Assembly (NCBI GenBank): GCA_015345905.1
Contig: JADDTR010000041.1
Coordinates: forward strand, 62,001-126,000
Length of the DNA stretch: 64,000 nt
Direction of reading: 5' to 3'
Source of the DNA: Aotearoamyces nothofagi
Taxonomy: Eukaryota; Ascomycota; Leotiomycetes; Leotiales; Tympanidaceae
Positions 1 to 11,294 of this stretch are shown in pieces; position 1 is the stretch's first letter; each line of letters starts with the position of its first letter. The notes under the pieces were generated by a model. It was given only the letters and a program-made list of their open reading frames with translations. It did no database searches and had not been told where the DNA came from. The position numbers were made by a program, and so were the translations under genes.

Positions 1-259
1 CCTTTCCAAAGTCTAATGTGATAGATGAATATAACGGCACCGGAACGTCATCTACAGAAACTTCAAACTCCGGGATGCTCGTAATGAACGAGCTCTTGAA
101 ATCCAAAACCGCTTCCGGGTCCTTGACATTGCCGGTTGCACTGTAGAGACGCACTGGATACTGTGTTCTAGAGGCCGGAGAGAAGTTGTAACGGTCCCAG
201 GGTCCAGGAAAAGCTGCACGGACACCCTCCTCGGGCCCACTCGATGCTATAGAACCCAT
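1..259 (-). CDS. alpha-L-rhamnosidase-like glycosidase, N-terminal part, cut by the window edge
   Basis: The frame is open from an ATG at 257-259 to base 1 without a stop, giving the first 86 residues. The peptide begins MGSIASSGPEEGV, continues with PWDRYNFSPASRTQYPV and ends in SSITLDFGK at the edge. The aromatic-rich opening with 'SPASRT' and the beta-strand motif 'ITLDFGK' resemble the N-terminal region of fungal GH78-type alpha-L-rhamnosidases (six-hairpin glycosidases that release rhamnose from pectin and plant glycosides). There is no signal peptide, so the product may be intracellular. The catalytic barrel lies outside the window and cannot be checked, so the family call is moderate. 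It is divergently arranged with the Zn2Cys6 regulator at 844. Confidence 0.5.
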   Translation of the reverse strand, partial: MGSIASSGPEEGVRAAFPGPWDRYNFSPASRTQYPVRLYSATGNVKDPEAVLDFKSSFITSIPEFEVSVDDVPVPLYSSITLDFGK

Positions 260-843
260 CGCTCAAGAAACAACGCAGGTAATGAGAAAGAAGCTCGGAG
301 ACACAACAGAGTGCTGGGCTTCAGGAGACGAATCCCGCACAGCTAGGGAGGAGAGAGCAGACATGATGGATAGGGTGTCGGATCTATCTATATCGTCGCC
401 AACGTTGCGGAGAGATAACGCCGCGGTACGTGTGATACTCTTCCACAAGGATGTCCGGGCCCGGGCTCGGCCATACTTGCGGGCCGCTGCTCTCTCGCGT
501 TGCACAGATGGCGGCAACTCGCCAATGAAACGGAGGCCTCCCCGCCCCTCTATTAACCGGATTGTTGCCTGCGGCGCCAACCACTTGTCGACATTGCCGC
601 TCTGCTGCCGCCCAGCTACCGCATCCATCAACCACCCGCATTCTAGGATCATTTCTAGGATCTTCAGCCCGCAGAATCTCACCCACTCCCGCGTCAGCAC
701 GCATGCTGCTGCTTGTCTAGCTATTGCTTTGGCCGCCGACCTTCCTAGGGGAGTCCATTATCCTTTCCCTGGTGCTTAGGCCATGAAAAGCGGGTCCGTG
801 GGAAATTCCCCGGACTTCCTCGAGAGGCTCTGCTACGGCATCA
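260..843. promoter_or_regulatory. divergent intergenic region between the rhamnosidase-like gene and the Zn2Cys6 gene
   Basis: These 584 bases separate two start codons that point away from each other, so both promoters must lie here. The stretch is GC-rich with several CGG and CCG triplets of the kind Zn2Cys6 proteins bind, but no unambiguous spaced pair stands out. Long overlapping open frames on both strands (for example 282-779 plus and 263-700 minus) follow from the base composition and have no recognisable protein character. No clear TATA box was seen. Confidence 0.45.
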
Positions 844-2894
844 ATGGCTGAGAAACGGGGGCGAGCGGGAGCATGCAGAACCTGTCGGTACGTGTCATAA
901 TCGCTGAGCATGACCCCGGTGCTCTCAACGCCGCAGGCTGCTGAATAGCTGCTGAATAAATGGCAGTATTCGTAAACGCCGTTGTATTCCGGCAGATCCG
1001 TCCGGCTTATGCCAGCTGTGCAAGTCCCTTTCTGTACCTTGCAGTCTGGTCAAGAATCTTCCAGTGAATAGGCAGATTGACTCGCAAAATGCGCCCCCAG
1101 GTGCAGGAGGGCCGCATAGTCCAGCGGGTATAGCGAGCCTCGCACCGTATTCCTCGCCCGCCACATCAGAAACGCCTTTTGGCACTCCATATCATGCTCC
1201 TTCAACCGTGGCATCTGCATCATATAGGCATTCAGATGTGATACCTGCTAAACCACTGCTTATGGAGCTAGTTAACCTCTATTTTCGTCTTATTCACAAT
1301 GCTCCTCATACGATGTTCCATGAGTCGAGCTTTCTTGCTGAGATGGAGAATCAACCCCTACCTGAGTTACTACTTTTGGGAATGATGGCACTATCATCAA
1401 GGTAAACATGTCTTCTCTAGCATCTAAAAGTTTGACTAGTACTGATCAATATCTAGATTTTCCAAGAATCCATGCTTTCGGAACTCAGACCCGCGTTCCC
1501 GGGGTAAAGTTTACGCAGCCGAGGCAATGCGTCTATTACATTTATACATGATAAACCCTTCAGTCACTACTGTTCAGGCGTGCATTCTGATAGGCCATTA
1601 TCTTGGCGGTGAAGGTGATGTTAGAGGTAAGCATATCTACATTGGCCTTGCACGACTACACTCTCAAGCCATTCAACTATGGGAGATGCCAGCCAATTCA
1701 ACTATCATAACGCGAGAGATCCAGCGGAGAACATGGCTTTCCGTCGTTATAGCCGACAAGTGGAGCGCAGCCGATATGTCTAGCGCACCAATGATTTCCG
1801 AGGATCGTAACAGTATCTTCCCTATCCTCGATGATGTTGAATTCCTTGCCATTAGACCTGGTATGGCGAGCTCTCCAAACCTCCAATCTTCAAAACATGG
1901 GATTTGGTCTCAGATGGCGAGAACAATTGATGTCTTTCGTTGTATTAGCGACATAATTTTCAGCGTCGGTTCAAATAAGAGATCACTAGCATCCTATTAT
2001 CAGGAAATTGCTCATCTTGCGCGTCAACTGGATCAATGGGTCAATGGCCTTCCAGCAGAGCTGACATATAACATGGCAAATCTTGCTTATTTCGCCAATG
2101 CTGGGCTTGGCCACACATTTCTATCGATGCATATTGGATACCACCATTTCAGGCAACTACTTTACTATCCATTCCTTGATCCCCGTCAATATCAACCAGC
2201 AAATGATCCTTCGAATAAAGCTCCATCAGGTGGTAGTTATGCGCAGCTGTGTAAGGAACATGCCATGGCAGTATCCGACCTCGCCAAAGTGGCATTCCAG
2301 ACTGATGGATGCGATCTTCTATATTTCCTCACAGGCCATATCTTGGTTGTCAGCTCGAGTATTCACCTCCATACTTTATTATTTAGTGAAGGACAGGTCG
2401 AGGCAGATATGGCTCGCGAAAGATTAGTATCAAATTTCGAGATTTTGATGCAGCTAAAGATGTATTGGGCTGTTTGCGACGTATCGGTATGCCGAGCCCC
2501 TCCTTTTCCAAACAATGCTAACTTCAAGCAGGTCTCTCGCCTTCGAGCCTTCCAAAACAGCTGTCGTTCATCGACTTCAGACTCCTTCGTGCTTGACAAT
2601 TGGATGCTCATGTTCCTAATGGAGCACACCGCAAACCTCGGCTTACAGAGCCGACCAATTCCTCAACGGCATGCTATTGATCAAGACGCACCACGTGATC
2701 TTGCAAACAGTGTTATCGATCCCAGTCTTATCGGACATGCAGCAAATTCAGAGGCAGACATTGGATCTGCCGGGGCACATACAGTTGGCAGTCTGACCGC
2801 ATTGCTACATGATAGAAACATGAGCAACGAAGCTGTAGTGGAGAACGCACTATCTTGGCTTATAGACCAGGAATTTTCGGTTCCACAATATTAG
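844..2894 (+). CDS. Zn2Cys6 fungal-specific transcription factor
   Basis: Predicted nuclear transcriptional regulator of 638 residues. Model: join(844..887, 967..1401, 1457..2894), all junctions GT-AG and in phase. Splicing of the first intron restores a complete binuclear zinc cluster at residues 11-40 with spacing C-x2-C-x6-C-x8-C-x2-C-x6-C (CRTCRIRKRRC then CQLCKSLSVPC). The basic run RIRKRR lies between the second and third cysteines, as usual. The rest is the fungal-specific regulatory domain (PF04082 type): VHR-like helices around 'RLHSQAIQLWE', then 'REIQRRTWLSVVIADKWSA', the characteristic R-R-x-W-W/L block. The intron splits the cluster after the second cysteine, so simple ORF calls starting at 1064 or 1527 lose the DNA-binding domain. 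The gene is divergent from the rhamnosidase-like gene, so it may regulate it; the target is inference only. Confidence 0.9.
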
Positions 2895-2944
2895 TCCCAT
2901 CCTCTATCATCTGTATAGGTCATACTATGAAGACTGATTCTCAT

Positions 2945-4977
2945 TCAAGTCTCAGTAAGCTCGTTCAAAGCTCGGAGTTTAGCGCCATGGATCTCTGTCA
3001 TCCATAAGGATCCACTGAGATGCTTTTCCAGCTGAGAATGTTCTTCGATACCGAATTCTGCCATGGCTCTGCTTAGGACAGGCACAAACCAGTCGCGCTG
3101 CTCACCAGGACTTGACTCATTGATGCACATGGTCAAAACCCACATTTTCAATAGTCCTAATTCCTCCCAGCGCAAGTCACTGTTTTTAAAGAGGGCTCTT
3201 AACTTACAAAGTTGTACCGTTCCCAAGGATGGGTAAATCCCGAAATTTCTTCGGATTTGCACCAGATACAGCATACAAGCCAACCGTAAGGCTTGCTCTA
3301 TAACGCATCCCAATTCTTCACTATCACCGGTATCGCACAGGCTGAGAAGCCGATGTAGGATAGGATTGATGTAATACTTGGGGAAGGATGAATCATAATA
3401 GATGTGTCCCTTCGTTCGGGTAATTTCAGATTGCAAGAATATGGTGAGTCGACTTAGGTCGTCGATTATGTTAATAATAGTTGACTTCGACGGCAAAATA
3501 CGCCTCAATAGGTGCGAGATTGGGAATGACAGAGGAGACTGTAAAGTTGATGATGGGAAGGACGGAATGGGAGGAATAATAGAAGTGGGGAGAGGAAATA
3601 ATGGTGGAGTGTCGCGGGTGCTAGAGCCTGTGATGTCGACCCTTGTATGAATATTAGATTTGTCTGTTATACCAGAACATAATATAGGACAAAGGGTTAC
3701 AGGCTAGAGGTATTTACCAGAATAATACTATTCTCAGACTTTCGTTAGAATTCAAAGATTCTACTCCGCCTCGAAGTCGAATGATTTCTTTTAAGCCGAT
3801 CATATGAGTTTCCCACCGCTTAAGATCGCCGATAAGATGCTATACACATAACCATCAGTATTTCGTTACCACAAAAAGGGCAACTGATTCACTCACATAA
3901 TAGCAAGCAAACCCAACCACCGCTCCAATAATTCCATCATCTCTATCACCTATGGCGCCATCAGCTAAGCGTCGATTTACGCCCTCAACAGCCGTGCCAT
4001 GCCATCTTAGACTCTCATAACTCTCTTCAGCACTTCCAACCGTCCTCAATGAACTCAAATGCAGCGCACTATTCGACAAGAGTTGCTGGAATATGGAGGC
4101 GTCAGTCATACTAAGGGGATACCAGATATCACGAAATGGTCGGAAGTTCGCATGGCGCTCATCGAAGATGATGTCCAGGAGAGTGAAAGTTCGGTGTGTC
4201 ATTGGGATGGGGTAGGCTGCGAAGGGATCGAGACGATGAGGAAAGGTGCGGTCGATTGGGAAATGCGGCGGGGCGATGGGTAGTGGGTCGGAGGTTGGGG
4301 ATTCGTTGGTGGAATCGAAGTTGGATGATTTTTGGATATATTGGGATGATAATGGATAGTATGGATTTGGATGGGCGGTTTGTAATAGGTAGTCTGCTGG
4401 GTTGGCTGGTATGTTGAGGGTAGCTGTATCTTGTATTTGCATGTCATCTAAGAGAGGCCCAGTTCCCATAGCCGCGTCCAGATATGAGACGGAATTAAAT
4501 TCAGCCGATTTCAAATTTAGCAAGGAGTTCTCTAACAATAGGCCAAGTTGGCCATCATTCCTCACTGGCTGTGTTTCATGCCACAGCTTCTCCCGATCCT
4601 GGTGGTCAAACCACCGCACAATCTTGGTCGCTGACTCCTGGACCTGATCGAACTGGCCGTCTGGGTTAAAATTGCCTTGAACATCGGTAACCGCGAGCGA
4701 GAAACGTAGTGGTGGGAGTTGTGGATGAAATGGATCTTTGCGGCGAGATCGTCCGATCTCTTTCATCACGTGCTTGCGGACCAGTTGGCGTGTCTTTAAG
4801 CCTTGAACTGGAGGGCCGGTGAAAGTGATAAATGCTAAATCACGGGTGGATGTTTGAGTAGCTGGAACGTTTGACGGACTCGTGCCTTTGGTGGGCAACG
4901 ATTTCTTTTTAGGTCGTCTGATGTATTTGTCAGCAACGAGGATATTTACAGTTGTGCGGTTATACTGACCTCTCCAT
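2945..4977 (-). CDS. fungal transcription-factor-domain protein without a zinc cluster
   Basis: Model: complement(join(2945..3620, 3718..3839, 3897..4917, 4970..4977)), 608 residues, all junctions in phase. The N-terminus is basic (MERRPKKKSLPTKG) followed by 'LAFITFTGPPVQG' and 'VRKHVMKEIGRSRRK', the opening seen in many Pezizomycotina proteins related to the Fungal_trans_2 (PF11951) group. Exon 3 carries the family-typical 'GDLKRWETHMIGLKEIIRLR'. No Cys6 cluster is present, so DNA binding is uncertain and it may act as a co-regulator. The first coding exon is only 8 nt; it is supported by a good donor (GTCAGT) and by the lack of any in-frame ATG in exon 2 (its frame otherwise opens with TTG). 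The acceptor of the last intron (3621) is the least certain junction. Its 3' end faces the 3' end of the Zn2Cys6 gene 50 bp away. Confidence 0.75.
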
Positions 4978-6326
4978 AACTACTAAGATAGATATTGATG
5001 CGGTATAAAGATATTTGCTTTAAGAGAGTTGAAATATGCCAGGTTCATGTGACATCCGACTAGTTACAGAAGGGGCTGAAGAAGTTATTTGACGGGCAAT
5101 GAGGCGAATATCTTATCCTCAGATCCATTGATAATGACAGCGCAACTCACTCAAGAGCAATATAGCTGATCTGCCAAAATTTTATTGCCTTATAGCAATA
5201 TAAATCATAGCCGCCATCGTTTCATAAGAAAACATATAAAATCAGGGCCTGCTCAAACTGATATCAAAAACTAAGAATCTTGTCTCCGTCGTGGTGGAGA
5301 GAAGACGTGTTGCTGCTAGTCGAGTAGGTACCGTTACTGTAGATAGATGCCTTAGCGCAGGAAAATGCTTTCAACATCATCCGCGTCTTTGTCTCTTTGA
5401 ACGTCGTGCGAAAGGTGGTAGGTGTTGGTAAGTCGATGTCAGTCATCATGCATGCCACCATTATACTAATGCAATTCTACATTGAGGGTGCAGGATCGCT
5501 CAGATGTAGTTTTCTATAATTATAATATAGATACTTCAGCTGGATGTTTTGTAACTTAAGGACTCTGAAAATTTCCATCTTTTTGGAATATTTATAACTC
5601 TTAAGTATATCTTAGATGTAAACATAAATATATAATTAATTAATGATCTGTATAATAAGACCCTTTAGTGGGGCTTTAGAAAGCCACGTACACTGATGAC
5701 AGCAGAGATTAGATTAAAGTTATGGACACTTCGAAAACTCCAATTCGTTATGTCTAAAAAAAAAACTACCGATCAATAATCAACACAGGTTTTTAAATCG
5801 CATATTCATGCTATAGAATAAATACAAAGGAGTAGGACATTTGGGCAGGTATTGATACGAGGTTTTCAGCTACATGAACAGAGGCAATTCCTCACGTGAT
5901 CTGACAACCCTTAGGGCTCTATAAAGCATATTTTGTGATTTTCGTACTTTCAATATCTTCCTCCTTAAAGGAGAGAGCAAACTTTGCCGTGACGGTGAAA
6001 TTTCAGTGTCCCTTGTATGCCTCAGTTGCACAGTTGCCCAGATGCCCTTATTTGCAAGTGTTATGATCTCCGGCAGCCTTATTTGAGATTTGGTGAGGAT
6101 CACCCCAAGCTCGGGAAGTTCCGTGCACTCGCGTACTGAAAGTTGGAGCAAGCTGTTGTCTTCATCTCAAAAGCACCCCCTCGATTACCAGTTCTACCCA
6201 CCATCAAGTTGCTCCGTCCAGATCGCACTCCGCATATCTGTCCACCTGCGCGCTTGAATAGAGATCCCGCTTTCGGGAAACTAAAGTTGAAGGCGCTCAG
6301 GAGGAGCTACCTCCCGGCGTTGCAAG
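4978..6326. other. intergenic region, no convincing gene
   Basis: The region holds the promoters of the minus-strand regulator and of the exomer gene. The part from about 5460 to 5850 is distinctly AT-rich, with runs such as A9 near 5757. The open frames here (5264-5461 and 5870-6151, minus) are short, the second lacks an ATG, and neither shows protein-like composition. I see no repeat or RNA gene. Confidence 0.5.
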
Positions 6327-8794
6327 ATGCTTGCGCCAGCTATCCCAGAGTACGTACATCCCAATTGAAGTCAATATCCGCTCTTTCGCAGACTTTTCGC
6401 GTACGCTATCTATCCAGTCTGGAAGCTTTGATCTCGCCAGAGCTGCTATCAAGTTCGACAGGGCTGGCCCACTTCCCAGGCCCACTTTCCAGGCCCTGGA
6501 ATACCATGTCTACCACAAATCCCAGGAGACGGAGCACTACAAGACTAACTTTCTCATCCGCAGGTTGACAGAGGAAGTCCTACACGAATCCATCGAGGCG
6601 AGAACAGAGGTTTTACCAACATTACGAGAACTGGGCCCACCAGACTTGGTGCACCTCATCAAACAAGCTCCCAGGAACCCAGGCAAACAGGTATGTTAAT
6701 AGCTGAGCATTCAGATTCTTAGCTCACAATTTCAGATTGGCATCTATCATCATGTCACAGGAGTCGATGCGTCATCCTCTGCCAGCTTAGCTGCGTATAT
6801 AAATACGCTCACCTACACTGCTTTCGATAAGACCACCACGAAGATAACTGAGGGTACTTATTGGTATGGCATTGCGGCTCCATTAATGTACTTTGCTGAC
6901 TCTATTATAGCTGCTATAATGCATTCTCTCGTCTCGATATGCGCGTTCAAGTCTCGATCCCTGGCACCGTCGAAAGCTACTGTATAGACGAACGAGGAGA
7001 TAGACGAGTTGCCTCCGATGAATTGTGGCTTGAGACCTACCTCTGCAGCGTTCTCAGGGCTTATTCATACGCCGACGATGGAAGCGGGGATACTATTAGA
7101 AAGATTATGGGCGTTCGCCGATTCAACCCGGTCACTAATACTGAGACGGAGCATAAATTCCTTCAGGCCGCAGAGCAACTGTTCTTCAGAGGTAGACCGC
7201 CAATTTTCCAGTTAAATAAATAAAGCTAACCATACAGGCTGGCAACTTGGCTCGGATTCAATTGTGCAGGTCCCAAATAACGTCTCAAACCATCTCACCA
7301 CTGGCCTCTTAAGATACTTCCATACGACAGGACGATTTGCTTCTGGCATTAATCTCTTCGAAAAGTTACGTAGTCGCAATATCGAGGTCTCTTCTCTTCT
7401 TGCAAAGGTTCTAATTATGGGTAATGAGGAGGTCCAAGCAATTGATGTGCTCCATTCCTCTGTCAAACAAGCTCCAATGGACTATGTGATGCTAGATACC
7501 CAAGCAGAGTTTCTCAAGAAGAAGGCACTAGACCCAAAGAAACCCGAGTTAAAGGAAGAGAGACTGAAGATGGCACTAGGCTGCGCGGATAGGAGCACAA
7601 TTGCTGCGCCAAGTGAATTTGGCACTTGGGCACGACTGGCAGAAGTCTATGTGGCTATGGAAGATTGGGAGAACGCTCTTACCACCCTCAACTCATGTCC
7701 GATGTTTACCTACCAAGACAAGGATGCACCGATTATGCCAGAACCTAAGGATATCCATCTTCCAACATTACCAGAGACTCGCCTAGATGAAATCGATAGT
7801 GAGCCGGAGTCAAAATTCGGGGAGCAAGTGCATCCTAGTCTCCTTGGACTACGTGCTGCCCAATACAAGGGAACCTTCAAGCATGCCTATAGCATTCTTA
7901 CAGAAATGACAGCAAAAATTGGCTGGGATCAATTATTGAAGATTCGAAGCCATGTCTTCGTGATGGAGGAAGAATATCGAAGCGAGAGACAGCCGACAGA
8001 AGATAGCAAGAGAAATGCCAGCACAGATGTACTGAGAGGTACACCGGATCGGTCTACCAACGGCGGGCCCGAGGATGCAGAGACGAATGGGTTGGCCACT
8101 TCTACTGCAGTTGTTGAGAATGGCGACAGTGCCGTAGAAGACGAATCTGTCGAGAAACCCGAAAATACCATTAACAAAGAAGAGGTTAAGGGTGGTAACG
8201 AAGACGTGAGTAACCTGTATCAGTATATCATTTCAAGCTAATCAGAAATAGAATGACGTGACCGAAGAACAACTCTCCCGTTTTAACAACAAACGACTCT
8301 GTGAACGATGGCTAGACAGTCTATTCATGGTGCTCTACGAAGACCTTCGCATTTACACCATATGGAGAACCGAGATGGCCCAGTATCGTGCACAATCAAT
8401 GCAGTACAAGAAGTCTGCCGAGGAGTGGGAGATTCTTGGATCTCTGGCGGAGCGGTTACACCATCCTAGCGAGGCTGTAGAAGCATACCGCGCATGTCTC
8501 AGCATTAGATTCAGTCCAAAATCACTAAAAGGCATCTTGGCCGAATTCGAGAGGGAAAAGAACACCAGAGAGACGGTCGCCGCCGTCATCAGATTAGTCA
8601 CGTGGCAGTACCGATGGTACTCGGAGTTCAGTCCGGAACTCCTCTTGGCGATCCGCACATTAATCGAGGATGAGGGCGCGCTCAAGGTCAGGAGCATTAT
8701 CCAGGCCACGAGCCTGCCGCAGAACGTTTTAGAATTGACTCACCACTATGCTGCATTGTGTGCCACGTTCAGGAGCACGGGGACCGAGGGTTAG
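6327..8794 (+). CDS. ChAPs family exomer subunit (Bch1/Bud7-like, Chs5-Arf1-binding protein)
   Basis: Exomer cargo adaptor that works with Chs5 and Arf1 at the trans-Golgi to sort selected membrane proteins, such as chitin synthase, to the cell surface. Model: join(6327..6349, 6564..6690, 6736..6863, 6911..7191, 7238..8205, 8252..8794), 689 residues. Recognition rests on the ChAPs (PF09295) sequence: 'RELGPPDLVHLIKQAPR', 'YHHVTGVDASSSASLAAYIN', 'CYNAFSRLDMRV', and the TPR-like body ending 'CERWLDSLFMVLYEDLRIY'. An acidic, low-complexity insert covers roughly residues 440-510. The start was chosen because the frame upstream of 'LTEEVLHESIEARTEVL' has no ATG, whereas a 23-nt exon (MLAPAIPE) with a GTACGT donor joins in phase to a textbook acceptor (CTAAC branch, TTTCTCATCCGCAG) across a 214-nt intron. 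Confidence 0.88.
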
Positions 8795-9123
8795 GTAATG
8801 GGATTGCCTTGCTACGCAAGCGACATGAGCGAGATTTTGCACCGTGAGCGTAAAGTAATGATATCAAAGGTAGACTAGAAGCTATAAACGGCATATGGCT
8901 TTAAAAATGGAAGATGTATGATTATTGGTACTCGCAGGTTGTTCTGTATTGAAATGCCGTCGCGGTGGTCGCCATCGTGACCTGTCGTAATGGAGGCCTG
9001 TGCGAGGATATAATTATACATTGGGGTATCTTGCTATCAAAGCTATCAAATAAATGCACCGTCGTGATGAGTCGCCAAAAAAGCAGTAATCATAATAAAT
9101 TCATCGACGACATGACTCCCACG
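8795..9123. other. convergent 3' spacer
   Basis: About 330 bases lie between the stop of the exomer gene and the stop of the minus-strand membrane-protein gene. Apart from AT-rich 3'-UTR-like sequence nothing is visible. Confidence 0.4.
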
Positions 9124-10384
9124 TCAAGTATCGGCTCCCCATCCGAGCTGCAGCTGAGAGCCTCTCGCCATTCTCACAGCGGCACCAGCCACATTTGACG
9201 CATTCTGCACAGTCGTGGTCAGATCGCCACGCGCAGCCATCTCCAGCGTCTCGGCCCTGTACAAGGCATCGACCCAGCCCTGGTGATGGCTCAGGACGGC
9301 GCGCCGGACAGAAGACCTCCACGACTTGAAGAAGGCGTGCTCGGACTGCACGAGGGGCGGGCCGCGGCCGGGGGAATGCTCGGCGGGGGACTGCTGCCGG
9401 CGGTAGGGGAACACGGCCGCGGCGACCTCCCAGCGCCGCGTCGTGAGCCAGAGGACGGGCCAGGCGAGGAGCCAGAGGAAGGTGAGGTAGAAGAACCAGC
9501 AGACGTACCTGTTGAAGCGGAGGGCGTTGAGGCGGCCGTGCGAGTAGACGACGACCCGCGAGTGCGTGGCGGGGAAGCTGACGCCGAGATGGCCGCGGTA
9601 CGAGGTGCCCCTGACGACGCCCTCGCAGAGCTCTCGGAGGACGTCGGTGTCGTGCGACAGGATCTGGCGGTTGAGCGTGAACGTCTTGGTGCTCGAGGGG
9701 TGGGACGTGAAATCCCGGCACCACGCTGCGAGGGCGTGGTTCGCTTCGACGTCCGAGGGAGAGCGGCGCGCGGATGGGAATATGCTGCCGCGGTAGCCTC
9801 TGTGGCCGTCGGCGAGGGTGACGAGATGCCGACACGGCGGTGCGGGCGAGCCTTGAGCCGTGTGGCAGGGCGCGGGGTCGGTCTTGTGGATGGGGCTGGG
9901 GCAGACGAGAAGGTGCGTCATGTTGACTCTGACGTCGAAATCAGTGATGTTCCGCTTCTCGGTCTTGCCGTCGCGGGTCTGATGGGTCTCGGTATGCGTG
10001 CCGCGGATGCGCATGACGTATGTAGGAGGGTAATTGGCTTGCATCCGGATCATGGCTTCGAGATCCGCGGCTGAGCTGCTATAGTCGGCGTGGTGTGTGA
10101 AGGATGTTCGTTCGTCGGCGGCGAGCGTAGAGCCTTTGATCTGGGGATGGATATGGTAGCTGAGACATTAGCCAGATTCATGGACTCCAGTCAGGACAGG
10201 CTGCTCACGATATCCCATCTGCATCCTCCTGCTGAGGGATATCCGGAATGTCTGTATAGGCCGGTAGGTCCTCTTCAGGATACTCGGTAAGATCCACGGC
10301 AGAGATGGAGGCGGCATCATCGCGACCAGGCTCGTCTCTGTAGACGCCCGTCGGAGCTTTGGCTGAGAGTTTACCGCTGCCCAT
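9124..10384 (-). CDS. conserved fungal membrane protein of unknown function
   Basis: Model: complement(join(9124..10159, 10209..10384)), 403 residues, one 49-nt GTGAGC...CTCAG intron in phase. I do not recognise a named family. The N-terminal 60 residues are acidic and proline-containing ('LTEYPEEDLPAYTDIPDIP'), which is common in cytosolic tails of fungal membrane proteins. A soluble middle section carries 'YPPTYVMRIRGTHTETHQTR' and 'VNMTHLLVC'. One strong hydrophobic hairpin, 'CWFFYLTFLWLLAWPVLWL', lies at about residues 300-318, and a basic C-terminal part follows. The start at 10384 (MGSGKLSAKAP) was preferred over an in-frame upstream non-ATG extension. The minus-strand coding frame is GC-rich and creates long shadow ORFs on the other strand. 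Confidence 0.75.
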
Positions 10385-11294
10385 TGTTGCGATAGCAAGC
10401 CATGGGGATTGAGAGGAGAGTGAGAGAAGGTCAGAGAATAACGGAGAGCGCACTTAGCTTTTATGTTTGGGTGGTGTTGACACGAGGAACAGGCAGCAGT
10501 TGGGCCTCGCTCGCGTATTTCACCAGAAGCGAAATATATAATACGAGGTGAGATACCTGATACCTCATCCTCTCAGTCGAAACAGCAGTACTTTGAAATA
10601 GATGTAAACTACAAAGCCGGCCCTCGTCTTCACCAGCAGACACGCTATTATTAAGCCAGTGTAAATAAAATCATATAAATTCTGAACTGACTTATTCTTA
10701 TAATCGCCCGTGATATTATTTATCTAGTTTGCAAGTTATCTGGCTATATCTGTCTAATATACAACCAACAACTAAAGGAATGGAAACTACCTATACCAGC
10801 ATATGTATATGAATCCAGTGGAGCATGCCTAGCCGTCTGGACTGCCAGCACGCACCGGCTCATGGCGAATAGCAGATGATGAATAGAGGAGATGGCGGCA
10901 TTATTAAAATTATGTATATTTGACAGTTGCATACATTTAACACTGCTAAATCATCAAACCAGAGCTTCATGCCGATGTTAATATATCGATAAATAGCACC
11001 TTGCACATATGATCGCGCCACCACCTGCATCATATTAATAGTTTAATCACGTCTTAGCCCACCAGTGTCAAGTGAGGTTCAAGGAGAACTATGTTCATTG
11101 TTTTACCAGGTAGATGAATGCATCAACCCCAAGGTAACGTATCTTTCTATTCTACAAATACAATTCCGCCTAATAGTAGTCACCTACGCCATCTGCATCT
11201 ACCTTTAGACGCTTTTGGGTATATGACCAAGTCAAAATCAAACGCCGTTTTTAGAACGATATCTTTGCAGCCAGCCATCATATCATGCACCTCG
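10385..11294. other. intergenic region, nothing recognised
   Basis: AT-rich 0.9-kb spacer upstream of the membrane-protein gene and downstream of hir3. Short open frames such as 10744-10932 (minus) lack protein character. I see no repeat family or RNA gene. Confidence 0.4.

Noticed and set aside
282-779. 165-codon plus-strand ORF overlapping a 145-codon minus-strand ORF
   Set aside because: Both lie in the divergent promoter, overlap each other almost completely, and show no recognisable sequence; GC-rich composition explains the open frames.
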